Below, one piece after another: positions 7,919 to 16,043 of a stretch of DNA of 37,746 bases. The position numbers were made by a program, and so were the translations under genes. The notes below the pieces were generated by a model. It was not told the DNA's origin, did not search any database, and was given only the letters and a program-made list of their open reading frames with translations. Origin of the DNA: Rugosimonospora sp036494675 (lineage in GTDB: Bacteria; Actinomycetota; Actinomycetes; Mycobacteriales; Micromonosporaceae); NCBI GenBank assembly GCA_036494675.1, contig DASXOA010000263.1, positions 1-37,746 on the forward strand. Direction: 5' to 3'. Position 1 is the stretch's first letter, and each line of letters starts with the position of its first letter.

Positions 7919-8637
7919 GACATCGTCCTCACAGAGTCGATCTTATGGATCACAGCGCGCCGCGGATCCGGAATGTGCGTCGTGCACACTCCGTCACCGT
8001 GCGCGATTGTTGCCAGCCGCTGCACGTGCGTGCCAACGAGCTGTGAGATGACCCGGGTCTCCGCCTCGCACAACTGCGGAAACTCGGCGGCGACATGCGC
8101 CACCGGGCAGTGGTGCTGGCACAGCTGGCCGCCGGAGGCGATCGCCGTCGCCGACGCAGCGTAGCCCTCGGCGGTCAACGCGCAGGCAAGAGCCTCCGCC
8201 CGGGCCAGGGGATCGTCGCCGGCATCGGCCATCGCGGCCCGGCACCTGGCCTCCAGCGCGGCCACCCGCTCGGCGGCGAACTCGCTGACCGCCCGGTCGC
8301 CGCCCTGCGTGGCGATCCAGCGCAGTGCCGCGGCGGCCAGGTCGTCGTAGGTGTGCCGGCCCTGGCGGCGGCGTGCCTCGTCGGTGAGCAGGAAGACCTT
8401 GGCGGGGCGGCCACGGCCCCGCTGGCTGCGCGCGGGCTGCTCCCGGAAGATCACGTCGCCGTCGGCGAGCAGGGCGTCGAGGTGCCGGCGGATGGCCGCC
8501 GGGCTCAGCCCCACCGCCTGACCCAGCTCCCCCGCCGTGGCCGACCCACGCTCCAGCAGGAGCCGGATCACCCGGTCGCGGGTACGGTGATCAGCACCGG
8601 CCGGGCCGGTGTCGTTGATCTCCGCGACGTTTTTCAC
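7915..8637 (-). CDS. sufR: Iron-sulfur transcriptional regulator SufR
   Basis: A 240-residue winged-helix regulator (ArsR/DeoR-like). The HTH is at about residues 31-58 (GSATAGELGQAVGLSPAAIR). A C-terminal Fe-S sensing region holds Cys173, Cys177, Cys190 and Cys218, the last in HGDGVCTTHIP. SufR proteins bind a 4Fe-4S cluster and repress suf when clusters are plentiful. The GTG at 8637 is chosen because it directly precedes the HTH domain and is preceded by a promoter-like sequence that would make the message leaderless. An operator overlaps the start codon (8634-8648), implying tight autorepression. First gene of the operon and coupled to sufB by ATGA. Confidence 0.93.
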   Translation of the reverse strand: MKNVAEINDTGPAGADHRTRDRVIRLLLERGSATAGELGQAVGLSPAAIRRHLDALLADGDVIFREQPARSQRGRGRPAKVFLLTDEARRRQGRHTYDDLAAAALRWIATQGGDRAVSEFAAERVAALEARCRAAMADAGDDPLARAEALACALTAEGYAASATAIASGGQLCQHHCPVAHVAAEFPQLCEAETRVISQLVGTHVQRLATIAHGDGVCTTHIPDPRRAVIHKIDSVRTMS

Positions 8638-8648
8638 AACACCAGTGT
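8634..8648 (-). promoter_or_regulatory. SufR operator, ACACT-N5-TGTGA, overlapping the sufR start codon
   Basis: Read on the minus strand, 8648-8634 is ACACT GGTGT TGTGA. It matches exactly the inverted repeat ACACT-N5-TGTGA that I recall being reported for mycobacterial SufR. The right half contains the GTG start. CACACT (8649-8644) could also serve as a -10 with transcription starting at or next to the GTG, so a bound regulator would cover both promoter and start site. Confidence 0.7.
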
Positions 8649-8769
8649 GACGTATTTCGGCGGAGCCGCGCAAACCGGTCCTCCGGTGATCCACACCACC
8701 CGCCGCCCGGCGGCGTCCCCACAGCGTCCCCGGCCGCATCCCGGCCGCATCCCGCCGATGGGCTGCTTC

Positions 8770-8783
8770 TACCCTGGACGGCG
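8770..8783 (+). promoter_or_regulatory. Putative leaderless promoter of ctaA (-10 TACCCT)
   Basis: TACCCT at 8770-8775 is followed by 7 nt and then the GTG start, the geometry of an actinobacterial leaderless transcript. No clear -35 is seen. The same TAnnnT-N7-GTG arrangement occurs before the gene at 36138. This 145-bp gap also holds the divergent sufR promoter. Confidence 0.4.
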
Positions 8784-9718
8784 TGTTCAGGAGCCCGGTA
8801 GCCCTGGGACGGGTGGCGCTGGCGTCACTCGCCGTCAACGTCCTGCTCGTCGTCACCGGCGGGGCGGTCCGGCTCACCGGCTCCGGGCTCGGCTGCCCCA
8901 CTTGGCCGAAATGTACCGACTCGTCCTATGTCACCACCGAGGCGATGGGCTACCACGGGGTGATCGAGTTCGGGAACCGGATCCTGGGCGGCGCGGACGG
9001 CGTACTGGCCGCCCTCGCCGTGCTCCTCGTCCTGCTGAGCCGCACCCGGGACCGGCGCCTGATCGGCTGGTCGGTGGCCGTGCTCGCGAGCATCCCGGCC
9101 CAGGCCGTGATCGGTGGGATCACCGTGCGGACCCAGCTGAACCCGTGGGTCGTCGCCTGCCACTTCCTGTTCTCCATGGTGATCATCGTGGCCGCGTACC
9201 GGCTGTGGCTGGCCACCCGGGAGCCGGCCGGGGCGGTACGGCGGCTGGTCAACGCCCCGCTACGCGCGCTCAACTGGCTGCTGCTGGCGGTCACCGGCGT
9301 GGTACTGGCGGCCGGCACGGTGGTCACCGGCAGCGGCCCGCACGCGGGGGACGCGACGGCACACCGTACCGGCCTGGATCCGGGCATGGTCGCGCAACTG
9401 CACTCCGACCTGGTGATGCTGCTGATCGGGCTGTCGGCGGCCTGGTGCTTCGCGCTGTGGGCGGTGGGCGCACCCCGGGCCACCCGCCGAGCCGGGGCGA
9501 GCCTGGTCGGCATCGAGCTGGTCCAGGGCGTGATCGGCTTCGTCCAGTACTTCACCCACCTACCGTCCCTGCTGGTCGGCCTGCACATGGCCGGTGCCTG
9601 CGCGGTCTGGGTGGCCGCCCTGGTCACGCAGACCGCCAGCCGGGTACGCGAGCCGGCGCCGGCCGGCGCCCCGGCGGCCGTACCCGCACCCGCGGTTCCG
9701 GCCGCCGCCACCCGCTGA
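8783..9718 (+). CDS. ctaA: Heme A synthase (CtaA/COX15)
   Basis: A 311-residue integral membrane protein with about eight helices. It oxidises the C8 methyl of heme O to the formyl group of heme A, for cytochrome aa3 oxidase. The heme-ligand histidines are visible: His58 (GYHGVIEFGNR), His127 (ACHFLFS), His207 (QLHSDLV) and His268 (GLHMAGA). The Cys38/Cys44 pair in GSGLGCPTWPKC matches the extracellular-loop cysteines of the B. subtilis-type enzyme. The tail is Ala/Pro-rich. The start is GTG at 8783 with no Shine-Dalgarno, consistent with a leaderless message. Divergent from sufR; its pathway partner ctaB lies 2.5 kb away on the other strand. Confidence 0.93.
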   Translation: MFRSPVALGRVALASLAVNVLLVVTGGAVRLTGSGLGCPTWPKCTDSSYVTTEAMGYHGVIEFGNRILGGADGVLAALAVLLVLLSRTRDRRLIGWSVAVLASIPAQAVIGGITVRTQLNPWVVACHFLFSMVIIVAAYRLWLATREPAGAVRRLVNAPLRALNWLLLAVTGVVLAAGTVVTGSGPHAGDATAHRTGLDPGMVAQLHSDLVMLLIGLSAAWCFALWAVGAPRATRRAGASLVGIELVQGVIGFVQYFTHLPSLLVGLHMAGACAVWVAALVTQTASRVREPAPAGAPAAVPAPAVPAAATR

Positions 9719-9737
9719 CCGGCGGCCGAGCCCGATC

Positions 9738-9762
9738 GCCGGGTCGCCGTCGGGGACCCGGC
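9738..9762. terminator. Bidirectional hairpin between convergent genes
   Basis: Perfect 8-bp arms GCCGGGTC / GACCCGGC around a 9-nt loop. It lies in the 58-bp gap between the converging ends of ctaA and the ATP-grasp gene. Confidence 0.65.
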
Positions 9763-9776
9763 CGGCCGATCAACCG

Positions 9777-10718
9777 TCAGCCGGGCGAGCCGGCGGGCTG
9801 GGCGGCCAGGCGGGCCGCCACCACGTCGGCGAACCGCTCCGCCGCCCCGGCATCGTGCGCGAGGAACAGCGACGGCTCGGTCAGCTCCAACTCCACCAGT
9901 ACCGGCGCGCCGTCCAGGCCCGGAATCAGGTCGACCCTCGCGTAGAGCAGGTCGGCGGGGGTGGTGCCGAGCACCGGGCCGGCGGCCGCCAGTACCCGCT
10001 CAGCAGTCTCCCGCTCGACAGCGCCCGGCGTCCGGGGCTCGATGCGCTCGGGCCGGTACAGGCCCTCCATCCCCTGGTACGGGCCGTCGAGCATGGGACC
10101 CTTGCGGATCGCGTGGCTGAAACGCCCACCGAAGAAGATCATGGCCGTCTCGCCGTCCCGGTCGACCGCCGACAGGTACGGCTGGACCATGGCCGTCCGG
10201 CCGGCGGCGTGCAGCCGTCGCACGTGCTCGCCGGCCAGCCGCCGGTGGTGCGGGTCGGCCAGGTCGTAGCGGCCGGCCTCGTAGCTGCCGGCGCCGATCG
10301 CCGGCTTGACGACGTGCTCCCCGTCCGCCGGCAGGGTCTGGGCCGGCCCGCCGGGCGCCAACCAGCGGGTGGGAACCACCGGCACGCCGGCCTCGGCGAG
10401 CCCGCCCAGGTAGCGCTTGTCGGTGTTGGTGCGCACGACCTCGGCCGGGTTGGCAAGCCGGTCGACGGTCCGCGCCCAGGCCAGGAACTCCTCCCGGCGC
10501 ATCGAGTAGTCCCATGGTGAGCGCAGTACCGCCAGATCGAAGCCATCCCAGTCGACGGTCGGGTCGTCCCAGACCGCCGCGACCGCGGTGATGCCGCGGC
10601 GTGCCAGCGGGTCGATCAGCAGCCGGTCGTCCGGGTCGAGGTCGGGCAGCTTGGCGCAGGTAATGAGAGCGACCCGGGGAGAACCTCCCCGGGTCGCACT
10701 GGATACGGACTTGATCAT
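9777..10718 (-). CDS. ATP-grasp ligase, RimK/DcsG-like
   Basis: A 313-residue protein with ATP-grasp architecture: an N-terminal pre-ATP-grasp segment (RVALITCAKLPDLDPDDRLL, then DLAVLRSPWDYSMRREEFLAW), TNTDKRYLGGLAEAGVPVVPT before the ATP-binding region, a lysine in HVVKPAIGAGSY, and the metal-binding ARVDLIPG...LVELELTEPSLFL. This resembles the O-ureido-serine cyclo-ligase (DcsG)/RimK-like group, which forms amide bonds through acyl phosphates. The substrate is unknown. The ATG at 10718 overlaps the TGA of the upstream 108-residue gene (ATGA), which fixes the start and implies coupled expression. An earlier in-frame ATG at 10751 is less likely. Confidence 0.82.
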   Translation of the reverse strand: MIKSVSSATRGGSPRVALITCAKLPDLDPDDRLLIDPLARRGITAVAAVWDDPTVDWDGFDLAVLRSPWDYSMRREEFLAWARTVDRLANPAEVVRTNTDKRYLGGLAEAGVPVVPTRWLAPGGPAQTLPADGEHVVKPAIGAGSYEAGRYDLADPHHRRLAGEHVRRLHAAGRTAMVQPYLSAVDRDGETAMIFFGGRFSHAIRKGPMLDGPYQGMEGLYRPERIEPRTPGAVERETAERVLAAAGPVLGTTPADLLYARVDLIPGLDGAPVLVELELTEPSLFLAHDAGAAERFADVVAARLAAQPAGSPG

Positions 10719-11041
10719 CTTGCGAGCGTACGACGGCCCATGGACCGCCAAAGGTCGTTACTGGGTCGCATCTGCTCTATCAGCTCCCGCTCCCACTCGT
10801 TCTGCACTTCGACACCGGCCGTCTCACACGCCTTGCGGGCCACGTCGGTGCTGCTGGCGAACTGGTCGTCCCAGGTGCCGTCCTCCCCCACGAGGACGAT
10901 CCGGGCGCCACGCCTGCCGACGTACTCGACGACCGCCTTCGCTCCGCCATGTCCTTCGGCGAACGACTTGATCCCGGCGATGAGATTGCCCGCCGGGGCG
11001 ATCGGATCGGTAGTCAGCGTCGTATCGGAACCTTCTGCCAT
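10715..11041 (-). CDS. Conserved small protein of unknown function, coupled to an ATP-grasp ligase
   Basis: A 108-residue protein that I associate only with unnamed conserved proteins of actinomycetes. It has an N-terminal disordered TTLTTDPIAPAG stretch, a predicted alpha/beta core (IKSFAEGHGGAKAVVEYVGRRG, of which GAKAVVEYVGRRGARIVLVG looks like helix then strand), and a charged, probably helical C-terminus ending WRSMGRRTLAR. There is no signal peptide or membrane segment. I chose ATG 11041 over the frame's first ATG at 11089 because the conserved-looking sequence starts there. Its stop overlaps the ATP-grasp start by ATGA. It could be a partner, carrier or substrate of that ligase; none of these is shown by the sequence. 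Confidence 0.75.
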   Translation of the reverse strand: MAEGSDTTLTTDPIAPAGNLIAGIKSFAEGHGGAKAVVEYVGRRGARIVLVGEDGTWDDQFASSTDVARKACETAGVEVQNEWERELIEQMRPSNDLWRSMGRRTLAR

Positions 11042-11149
11042 GACCGCAGCGTAAGCAGATCCCCGCGCCACCGCCGTGCTGGCAATCACCCCATGTGATC
11101 GCGATTACCGGCCGGTCGCACGTCCGGTCGTCGACTTCTGCGCCTACTT

Positions 11150-11194
11150 TTCCGGCATTTCCAGCGCAAACAGCATCACGAATTCCGGCATTTC
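11150..11194. repeat. Direct repeat TTCCGGCATTTC, two copies 33 bp apart
   Basis: Copies at 11150-11161 and 11183-11194, in an unusually A+T-rich 243-bp gap (11042-11284) between the ctaB stop and the small-protein gene. The spacing is about three helical turns. Likely regulatory for the small-protein/ATP-grasp pair. I see no gene in the gap. Confidence 0.45.
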
Positions 11195-11284
11195 GACGAC
11201 CCTTGCGAATTGGCAACAGAATGGCCCGAGAAGCGGGGCATTTAACCACCGATTCGGACAGATAAGGCTGCCGGAATCCCTTGA

Positions 11285-12256
11285 CTACTGGATGAGCGCG
11301 TCGACCGCGACGGCGACGAACACCAGGGTCAGGTAGGTGGTGGACCAGTGGAACAGGCGCATCGGCTTGACCGGCTCCCCCCGCCACGCCCGCCGGGCCA
11401 GCCCGTGCGCCTCGATGATGAACAGCGCCCCGACCACCGCGGCGGTCACCCCGTACAGCGGCGTCATGCCCAGCGGCCACAGCGCCAGCGACGTCAGCAC
11501 GGTCAGCCAGGCGAAGACCACCGTCTCCGTGCCGACCCGGCGCATGGAGGCCACCACCGGCAACATCGGGATCCCCGCACGCCGGTAATCGTCGGAGAAC
11601 TTGATGGCCAGCGCGTAGAAGTGTGGCATCTGCCAGAAGAACACCACGGCAAACAGCAGCCACGCGCGCAGCGGCAGCGTGCCGGTCACCGCGGCCCAGC
11701 CGATCAGCACCGGCAGCGCGCCGCAGACCCCACCCCAGAAGGTGTTCTGCGACGTGGTGCGCTTGAGCCACTTCGTGTAGATCAGGTCGTAGTAGAGGAT
11801 CGCGGTGGCGGTCAGCGCGGTGGCCAGCAGGTTGGTGAACGCGGCCATCAGCGCGATCGAGACGACCGCGAGGGTCAGCCCGAAGACCAGGGCGGAGCGC
11901 GGCGAGACCGTGTGCGTGGGCAGCGGCCGGCGCGACGTGCGCTTCATGACCTGGTCGATGTCGCGGTCGATGTAGCAGTTGAGCGCGTTGGCGGCGCCGG
12001 CGGCCAGCGCGCCGCCGACCAGGACCACCAGGGTCAGCCAGAGCGGGGACAGCCGCTCGCGGGCCAGGAACATCGCCGGCACGGTCGTGATCAGCAGCAG
12101 TTCGACGATCCGCGGCTTGGTCAGCGCGACGTACGAGCGGACCACCGCCCGCAGACCCGACCGCGGCACCGGTGCGGCAAGCTCGGCGACCGGGATCGGC
12201 TGGGCGGTCAACGGCACCGAGGCCGAGGAAGTCTCGCGCTCCGCGATCGTGGTCAT
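11285..12256 (-). CDS. ctaB: Protoheme IX farnesyltransferase (heme O synthase)
   Basis: A 323-residue UbiA-family membrane prenyltransferase. It attaches farnesyl to heme B, giving heme O, the substrate of CtaA. The first aspartate-rich motif is NCYIDRDID (Asn93, Asp97, Asp101), followed by MKRTSRRPLP; the second is in YYDLIYTKWLKR. Typical heme O synthase blocks SQNTFWGGVCGALPVLIGW and WQMPHFYALAIKFSDDYRRAGIPMLP are present. About nine transmembrane segments; the first 35 residues are a cytosolic extension. The ATG at 12256 has AGAGG 5-9 nt upstream. It is divergent from tkt, the usual actinobacterial ctaB-tkt arrangement. Confidence 0.96.
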   Translation of the reverse strand: MTTIAERETSSASVPLTAQPIPVAELAAPVPRSGLRAVVRSYVALTKPRIVELLLITTVPAMFLARERLSPLWLTLVVLVGGALAAGAANALNCYIDRDIDQVMKRTSRRPLPTHTVSPRSALVFGLTLAVVSIALMAAFTNLLATALTATAILYYDLIYTKWLKRTTSQNTFWGGVCGALPVLIGWAAVTGTLPLRAWLLFAVVFFWQMPHFYALAIKFSDDYRRAGIPMLPVVASMRRVGTETVVFAWLTVLTSLALWPLGMTPLYGVTAAVVGALFIIEAHGLARRAWRGEPVKPMRLFHWSTTYLTLVFVAVAVDALIQ

Positions 12257-12782
12257 GCCACCTCTTCGTAGCCTCGGGTGGTACTCGGAATCGGTAGACA
12301 GAGTACGCGTCCGGCCCGCGTGACCTGCGGGCGGCCGGCCGGATTACCCGCTCACCGGTGACCCTCGGCAACCGGATGCTCACCCCCGGCCGGGCACCCC
12401 GCGAGGGGCGTCGATCGGCGCCGCGGTCCGGGCCGGCGGGGGTCGGCCACCCGACCGGCCCGCGGCGCTCCCCATCGGCCGGTGTGATCGACGAGACGAG
12501 GTGTCGCCGGCCACATCGCGGGCGGATGTTTACTGATCGGCGACAATGCGTGGAGGTGACCCGCCGGCGGGGAATCCGCGAAGAGGTAACCAATTGGTGG
12601 TGAACTTTCCCCTGCCGTGACGGCGGCGGAGGCCGGCTGTTTCATGATGGGGCGGCCGGGGCACGCCGGATGATCTCCCCGTCGGCGCGGCCGCGAGGGG
12701 GAGATGGCGCGCCGCGTGTTCGCGCGGTGGGTAGGGTCGGCACTGACAGCGCTGTACGACACTTTTTGGGGGAACGGCCGCC
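12257..12782. other. 526-bp divergent intergenic region between ctaB and tkt
   Basis: No gene is supported here. It must hold the promoters of both flanking genes. Visible elements are perfect 10-bp palindromes ACCAATTGGT (12589-12598) and ACAGCGCTGT (12746-12755), the latter about 30 nt before tkt. GGGGGAA about 10 nt upstream of the tkt GTG is its ribosome-binding site. TAGGGT (12731-12736) is a possible -10 without a good -35. The first half is GC-rich with several short inverted repeats; the stretch around 12530-12600 is more A+T-rich. Confidence 0.6.
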
Positions 12783-14894
12783 GTGACCGACAGCAAACTC
12801 GACTGGTCCGATCTCGACCGCCGCGCGGTCGACACGATCCGGGTCCTCGCGATGGACGCCGTGGAGCAGGCCGGCAACGGCCATCCCGGCACGGCTATGA
12901 GCCTGGCTCCGGCCGCGTACCTGCTGTTCCAACGGATCATGCGGCACGACCCCACCGACCCGCACTGGGCCGGCCGGGACCGGTTCGTGCTGTCGGCCGG
13001 GCACAGCAGTCTCACCCTCTACATCCAGCTGTACCTGGCCGGTTACGGACTGGCGATCGAGGACCTGAAGTCGCTGCGGCAGTGGGGCTCCCTGACTCCG
13101 GGCCACCCGGAGCACGGCCACACGGCCGGCGTGGAGACCACCACCGGCCCACTGGGCCAGGGCCTGGGCAACGCGATCGGGATGGCCATGGCGGCCCGCC
13201 GGGAGCGCGGCCTGTTCGACCCCGAGGCGGCCGCCGGCGAGAGCCCGTTCGACCACTTCGTCTACGTCATCTGCTCCGACGGGGACATCGAGGAGGGCAT
13301 CAGCCACGAGGTCAGCAGCCTCGCCGCGCACCAGCGGCTGGGCAACCTCGTCGTCATCTACGACGACAACTCGATCTCCATCGAGGACGACACCAACGTG
13401 GCCAAGTCCGAGGACGTGGCCGCCCGCTACGCCGCGTACGGGTACCACGTCCAGCACGTGGACTTCCGTACCGACGACGGGTACCACGAGGACGTTCAGG
13501 CGCTGTACAAGGCCCTCGTCGCGGCGAAGGCGGAGACCGGCCGGCCCTCCTTTATCAACCTGCGCACCATCATCGGCTGGCCCGCGCCCAACAAGCAGAA
13601 CACCGGCAAGGCCCACGGTTCCGCGCTGGGCGCCGACGAGGTCGCCGCGACCAAGAAGATCCTCGGCCTCGACCCGGGCAAGACGTTCGAGGTCGACGAG
13701 GACGTGCTGGCGCACACCCGCGAGGCGGTCGCCCGCGGCGCGCAGTGGCGCGCCCAGTGGCAGGGACGCTTCGACACCTGGGCGCAGGCCAACCCGGCCG
13801 GTCACACGCTCTTCGACCGGATGGCCACCCACTCGCTGCCGGACGGCTGGACCGCCGCGCTGCCGGAGTTCCCGGCCAGCGAGAAGGGCATGGCCACCCG
13901 CAAGGCGTCCGGCGAGGTCCTCGCCGCCCTGGCGCCGACCCTGCCCGAACTGTGGGGCGGCTCGGCCGACCTGGCGGAGAGCAACAACACCACCATGGAG
14001 GGCGAGCCGTCGTTCCTTCCGCCGGAGCACGCGACCAAGGCGTTCCCGGGCGGCTGGTACGGGCGCACGCTGCACTTCGGCATCCGCGAGCACGGCATGG
14101 GCTCGATCCTCAACGGCATCGCGCTGCACGGGGGCACCCGCCCGTACGGCGGCACCTTCCTGGTCTTCAGCGACTACATGCGCCCGTCGGTCCGGCTGGC
14201 CGCGTTGATGAAGCTGCCGGTCGTGTTCGTCTGGACGCACGACTCCATCGGCCTGGGCGAGGACGGCCCCACCCACCAGCCGATCGAGCAACTCGCCGCG
14301 CTGCGCGCGATTCCGGGGCTGGACGTGGTGCGCCCGGGCGACGCCAACGAGACCGCCTGGGCCTGGCGGCTCGCGCTGGAGCACACCGACCGGCCGACCG
14401 CGCTCGCTCTGACCCGGCAGAACCTGCCGACGCTGGACCGCACGAAGCTGGCCGGCGCCGACGGGGTCGCACACGGCGGTTACATCCTGGCCGAGGCGGG
14501 TAACGGGCAGCCAGAGGTGATCCTCATGGCCACCGGTTCGGAGGTCTCGCTGGCTCTCACCGCACGGGACCGGCTGCAAGAGGCCGGGACCCAGACCCGG
14601 GTGGTCTCCATGCCCTGCCGGGAGTGGTTCGACGCCCAGGATTCGGCGTACCGCGAACAGGTTCTGCCGACCGGGGTCAAGGCCCGGGTCAGCATCGAGG
14701 CCGGAGTCGCGATGCCCTGGCGGGACCTGGTGGGCGACTGCGGCGAGTGCGTGTCCATCGAGCACTTCGGCGCCAGCGCCCCGTACCAGGTGCTGTTCGA
14801 ACAGTTCGGATTCACCGCCGACCGGGTCGTGGCCGCCGCGCGTGCCGCGCTGTCCAAGGTCGGTTCACTCAAGGGTTCCACCACGGGTAACTGA
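12783..14894 (+). CDS. tkt: Transketolase
   Basis: A 703-residue thiamine-diphosphate enzyme of the non-oxidative pentose-phosphate pathway, transferring C2 units between ketoses and aldoses. Visible: the N-terminal AGNGHPGTAMSLAP, the ThDP/Mg motif SDGDIEEGISHEVSSLAA followed by IYDDNSISIEDDT, the pyrimidine domain with FGIREHGMG (catalytic Glu), and HDSIGLGEDGPTHQPIEQLA. The length is normal for bacterial transketolases. It starts at GTG 12783, with a G-rich Shine-Dalgarno. First gene of the plus-strand cluster tkt-tal-pgi-zwf-opcA-pgl; tal follows after 12 nt. Confidence 0.97.
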   Translation: MTDSKLDWSDLDRRAVDTIRVLAMDAVEQAGNGHPGTAMSLAPAAYLLFQRIMRHDPTDPHWAGRDRFVLSAGHSSLTLYIQLYLAGYGLAIEDLKSLRQWGSLTPGHPEHGHTAGVETTTGPLGQGLGNAIGMAMAARRERGLFDPEAAAGESPFDHFVYVICSDGDIEEGISHEVSSLAAHQRLGNLVVIYDDNSISIEDDTNVAKSEDVAARYAAYGYHVQHVDFRTDDGYHEDVQALYKALVAAKAETGRPSFINLRTIIGWPAPNKQNTGKAHGSALGADEVAATKKILGLDPGKTFEVDEDVLAHTREAVARGAQWRAQWQGRFDTWAQANPAGHTLFDRMATHSLPDGWTAALPEFPASEKGMATRKASGEVLAALAPTLPELWGGSADLAESNNTTMEGEPSFLPPEHATKAFPGGWYGRTLHFGIREHGMGSILNGIALHGGTRPYGGTFLVFSDYMRPSVRLAALMKLPVVFVWTHDSIGLGEDGPTHQPIEQLAALRAIPGLDVVRPGDANETAWAWRLALEHTDRPTALALTRQNLPTLDRTKLAGADGVAHGGYILAEAGNGQPEVILMATGSEVSLALTARDRLQEAGTQTRVVSMPCREWFDAQDSAYREQVLPTGVKARVSIEAGVAMPWRDLVGDCGECVSIEHFGASAPYQVLFEQFGFTADRVVAAARAALSKVGSLKGSTTGN

Positions 14895-14906
14895 GGGAGA
14901 AGTACG

Positions 14907-16043
14907 ATGACCGACCGGCTGGCCGAGCTCTCCGCCGCGGGTGTGGCGGTATGGCTCGACGACATTTCCCGGCAGCGGCTGAGCAGCGGTGGTCTGGACG
15001 CCCTGCGTCGCCAGCAGCACGTGGTGGGCGTGACGAGTAACCCGACGATCTTCGCCAAGGCACTGGCCGAGGCCGCCGACTACGCCGATCAGGTCAAGGA
15101 CCTGGCGATGCGCGGGGTCACGGTCGAGGAGGCGACGCGCATGATCACCACGCGTGACGTGCGCTGGGCCTGCGACGTGATGCGCCCGGCGTACGACGCC
15201 TCGCACGGCGTGGACGGGCGGGTCTCGCTCGAGGTCGACCCGAGGCTGGCTCACGAGACCGACAAGACCGTCGCCGAGGCGAAGCAACTGTGGTGGCTGG
15301 TGGACCGGCCCAACCTGTACATCAAGATCCCGGCGACCGAAGCCGGGCTGCCGGCGATCACCGCGACGCTGGCCGAGGGGATCAGCGTGAACGTCACGCT
15401 GATCTTCGCGTTGGAGCGCTACGACCAGGTCATGGACGCCTTCCTGGCCGGCCTGGAGCAGGCCCGCGCCAACGGCCACGACCTGTCCAAGATCGGCTCG
15501 GTCGCGAGCTTCTTCGTGTCGCGGGTGGACACCGAGGTCGACAAGCGGCTGGACAAGATCGGCACCCCGGAGGCGCAGGCGCTGCACGGCAAGGCCGCGA
15601 TCGCCAACGCCCAGCTGGCCTACCAGCACTACGAGAAGGTGTTCGCCGGCGAGCGCTGGCAGGCCCTGGCCAACGCCGGCGCGCAGCCGCAGCGGCCGCT
15701 GTGGGCCTCCACGTCCACGAAGAACCCGGAGTACCGCGACGTCATGTACGTCGAGGAGCTGATCGCACCCGGCGTGGTCAACACCATGCCGGAGGCGACC
15801 ATCCACGCCTTCGCCGACCACGGTGAGGTGCGGGGCGACACCGTCACCGGCTCGTACGAGCAGGCCCAGCAGGCGCTCAACGACCTGGCGGCGATCGGCG
15901 TCGAGTACAAGGACGTGGTGGACACGCTGGAACGCGAAGGCGTGGAGAAGTTCGCGCTGAGCTGGACCGAGCTGCTCGATTCGATGACCAACCAGCTGAA
16001 GAGCACCAACGGTGGCGCCGCCCAGCCGGAGGATGCCCGGTGA
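14907..16043 (+). CDS. tal: Transaldolase
   Basis: A 378-residue class I aldolase that moves dihydroxyacetone units between sugar phosphates. The N-terminus has GVTSNPTIFAKAL. The Schiff-base lysine is Lys140 in NLYIKIPAT, followed by GISVNVTLIFALERY and LWASTSTKNPEYRD. Length and motifs fit the long transaldolase subtype of actinobacteria and cyanobacteria. The ATG at 14907 is preceded by GGGAG. The stop overlaps the pgi GTG by GTGA. Proteins of this Tal type fused to this Pgi type exist in other bacteria, which makes the overlapping pair a split counterpart of that fusion. Confidence 0.96.
   Translation: MTDRLAELSAAGVAVWLDDISRQRLSSGGLDALRRQQHVVGVTSNPTIFAKALAEAADYADQVKDLAMRGVTVEEATRMITTRDVRWACDVMRPAYDASHGVDGRVSLEVDPRLAHETDKTVAEAKQLWWLVDRPNLYIKIPATEAGLPAITATLAEGISVNVTLIFALERYDQVMDAFLAGLEQARANGHDLSKIGSVASFFVSRVDTEVDKRLDKIGTPEAQALHGKAAIANAQLAYQHYEKVFAGERWQALANAGAQPQRPLWASTSTKNPEYRDVMYVEELIAPGVVNTMPEATIHAFADHGEVRGDTVTGSYEQAQQALNDLAAIGVEYKDVVDTLEREGVEKFALSWTELLDSMTNQLKSTNGGAAQPEDAR

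Noticed and set aside
5855..8164. 769-codon plus-strand open frame opposite sufD/sufB/sufR
   Set aside because: Antisense shadow; no recognisable motifs.
11076..11336. 86-codon plus-strand frame in the ctaB/small-protein gap
   Set aside because: Codon use is unlike local genes, it overlaps the ctaB 3' end and has no ribosome-binding site; the region is better read as regulatory.
12642..14765. 707-codon minus-strand open frame opposite tkt
   Set aside because: Antisense shadow of transketolase.
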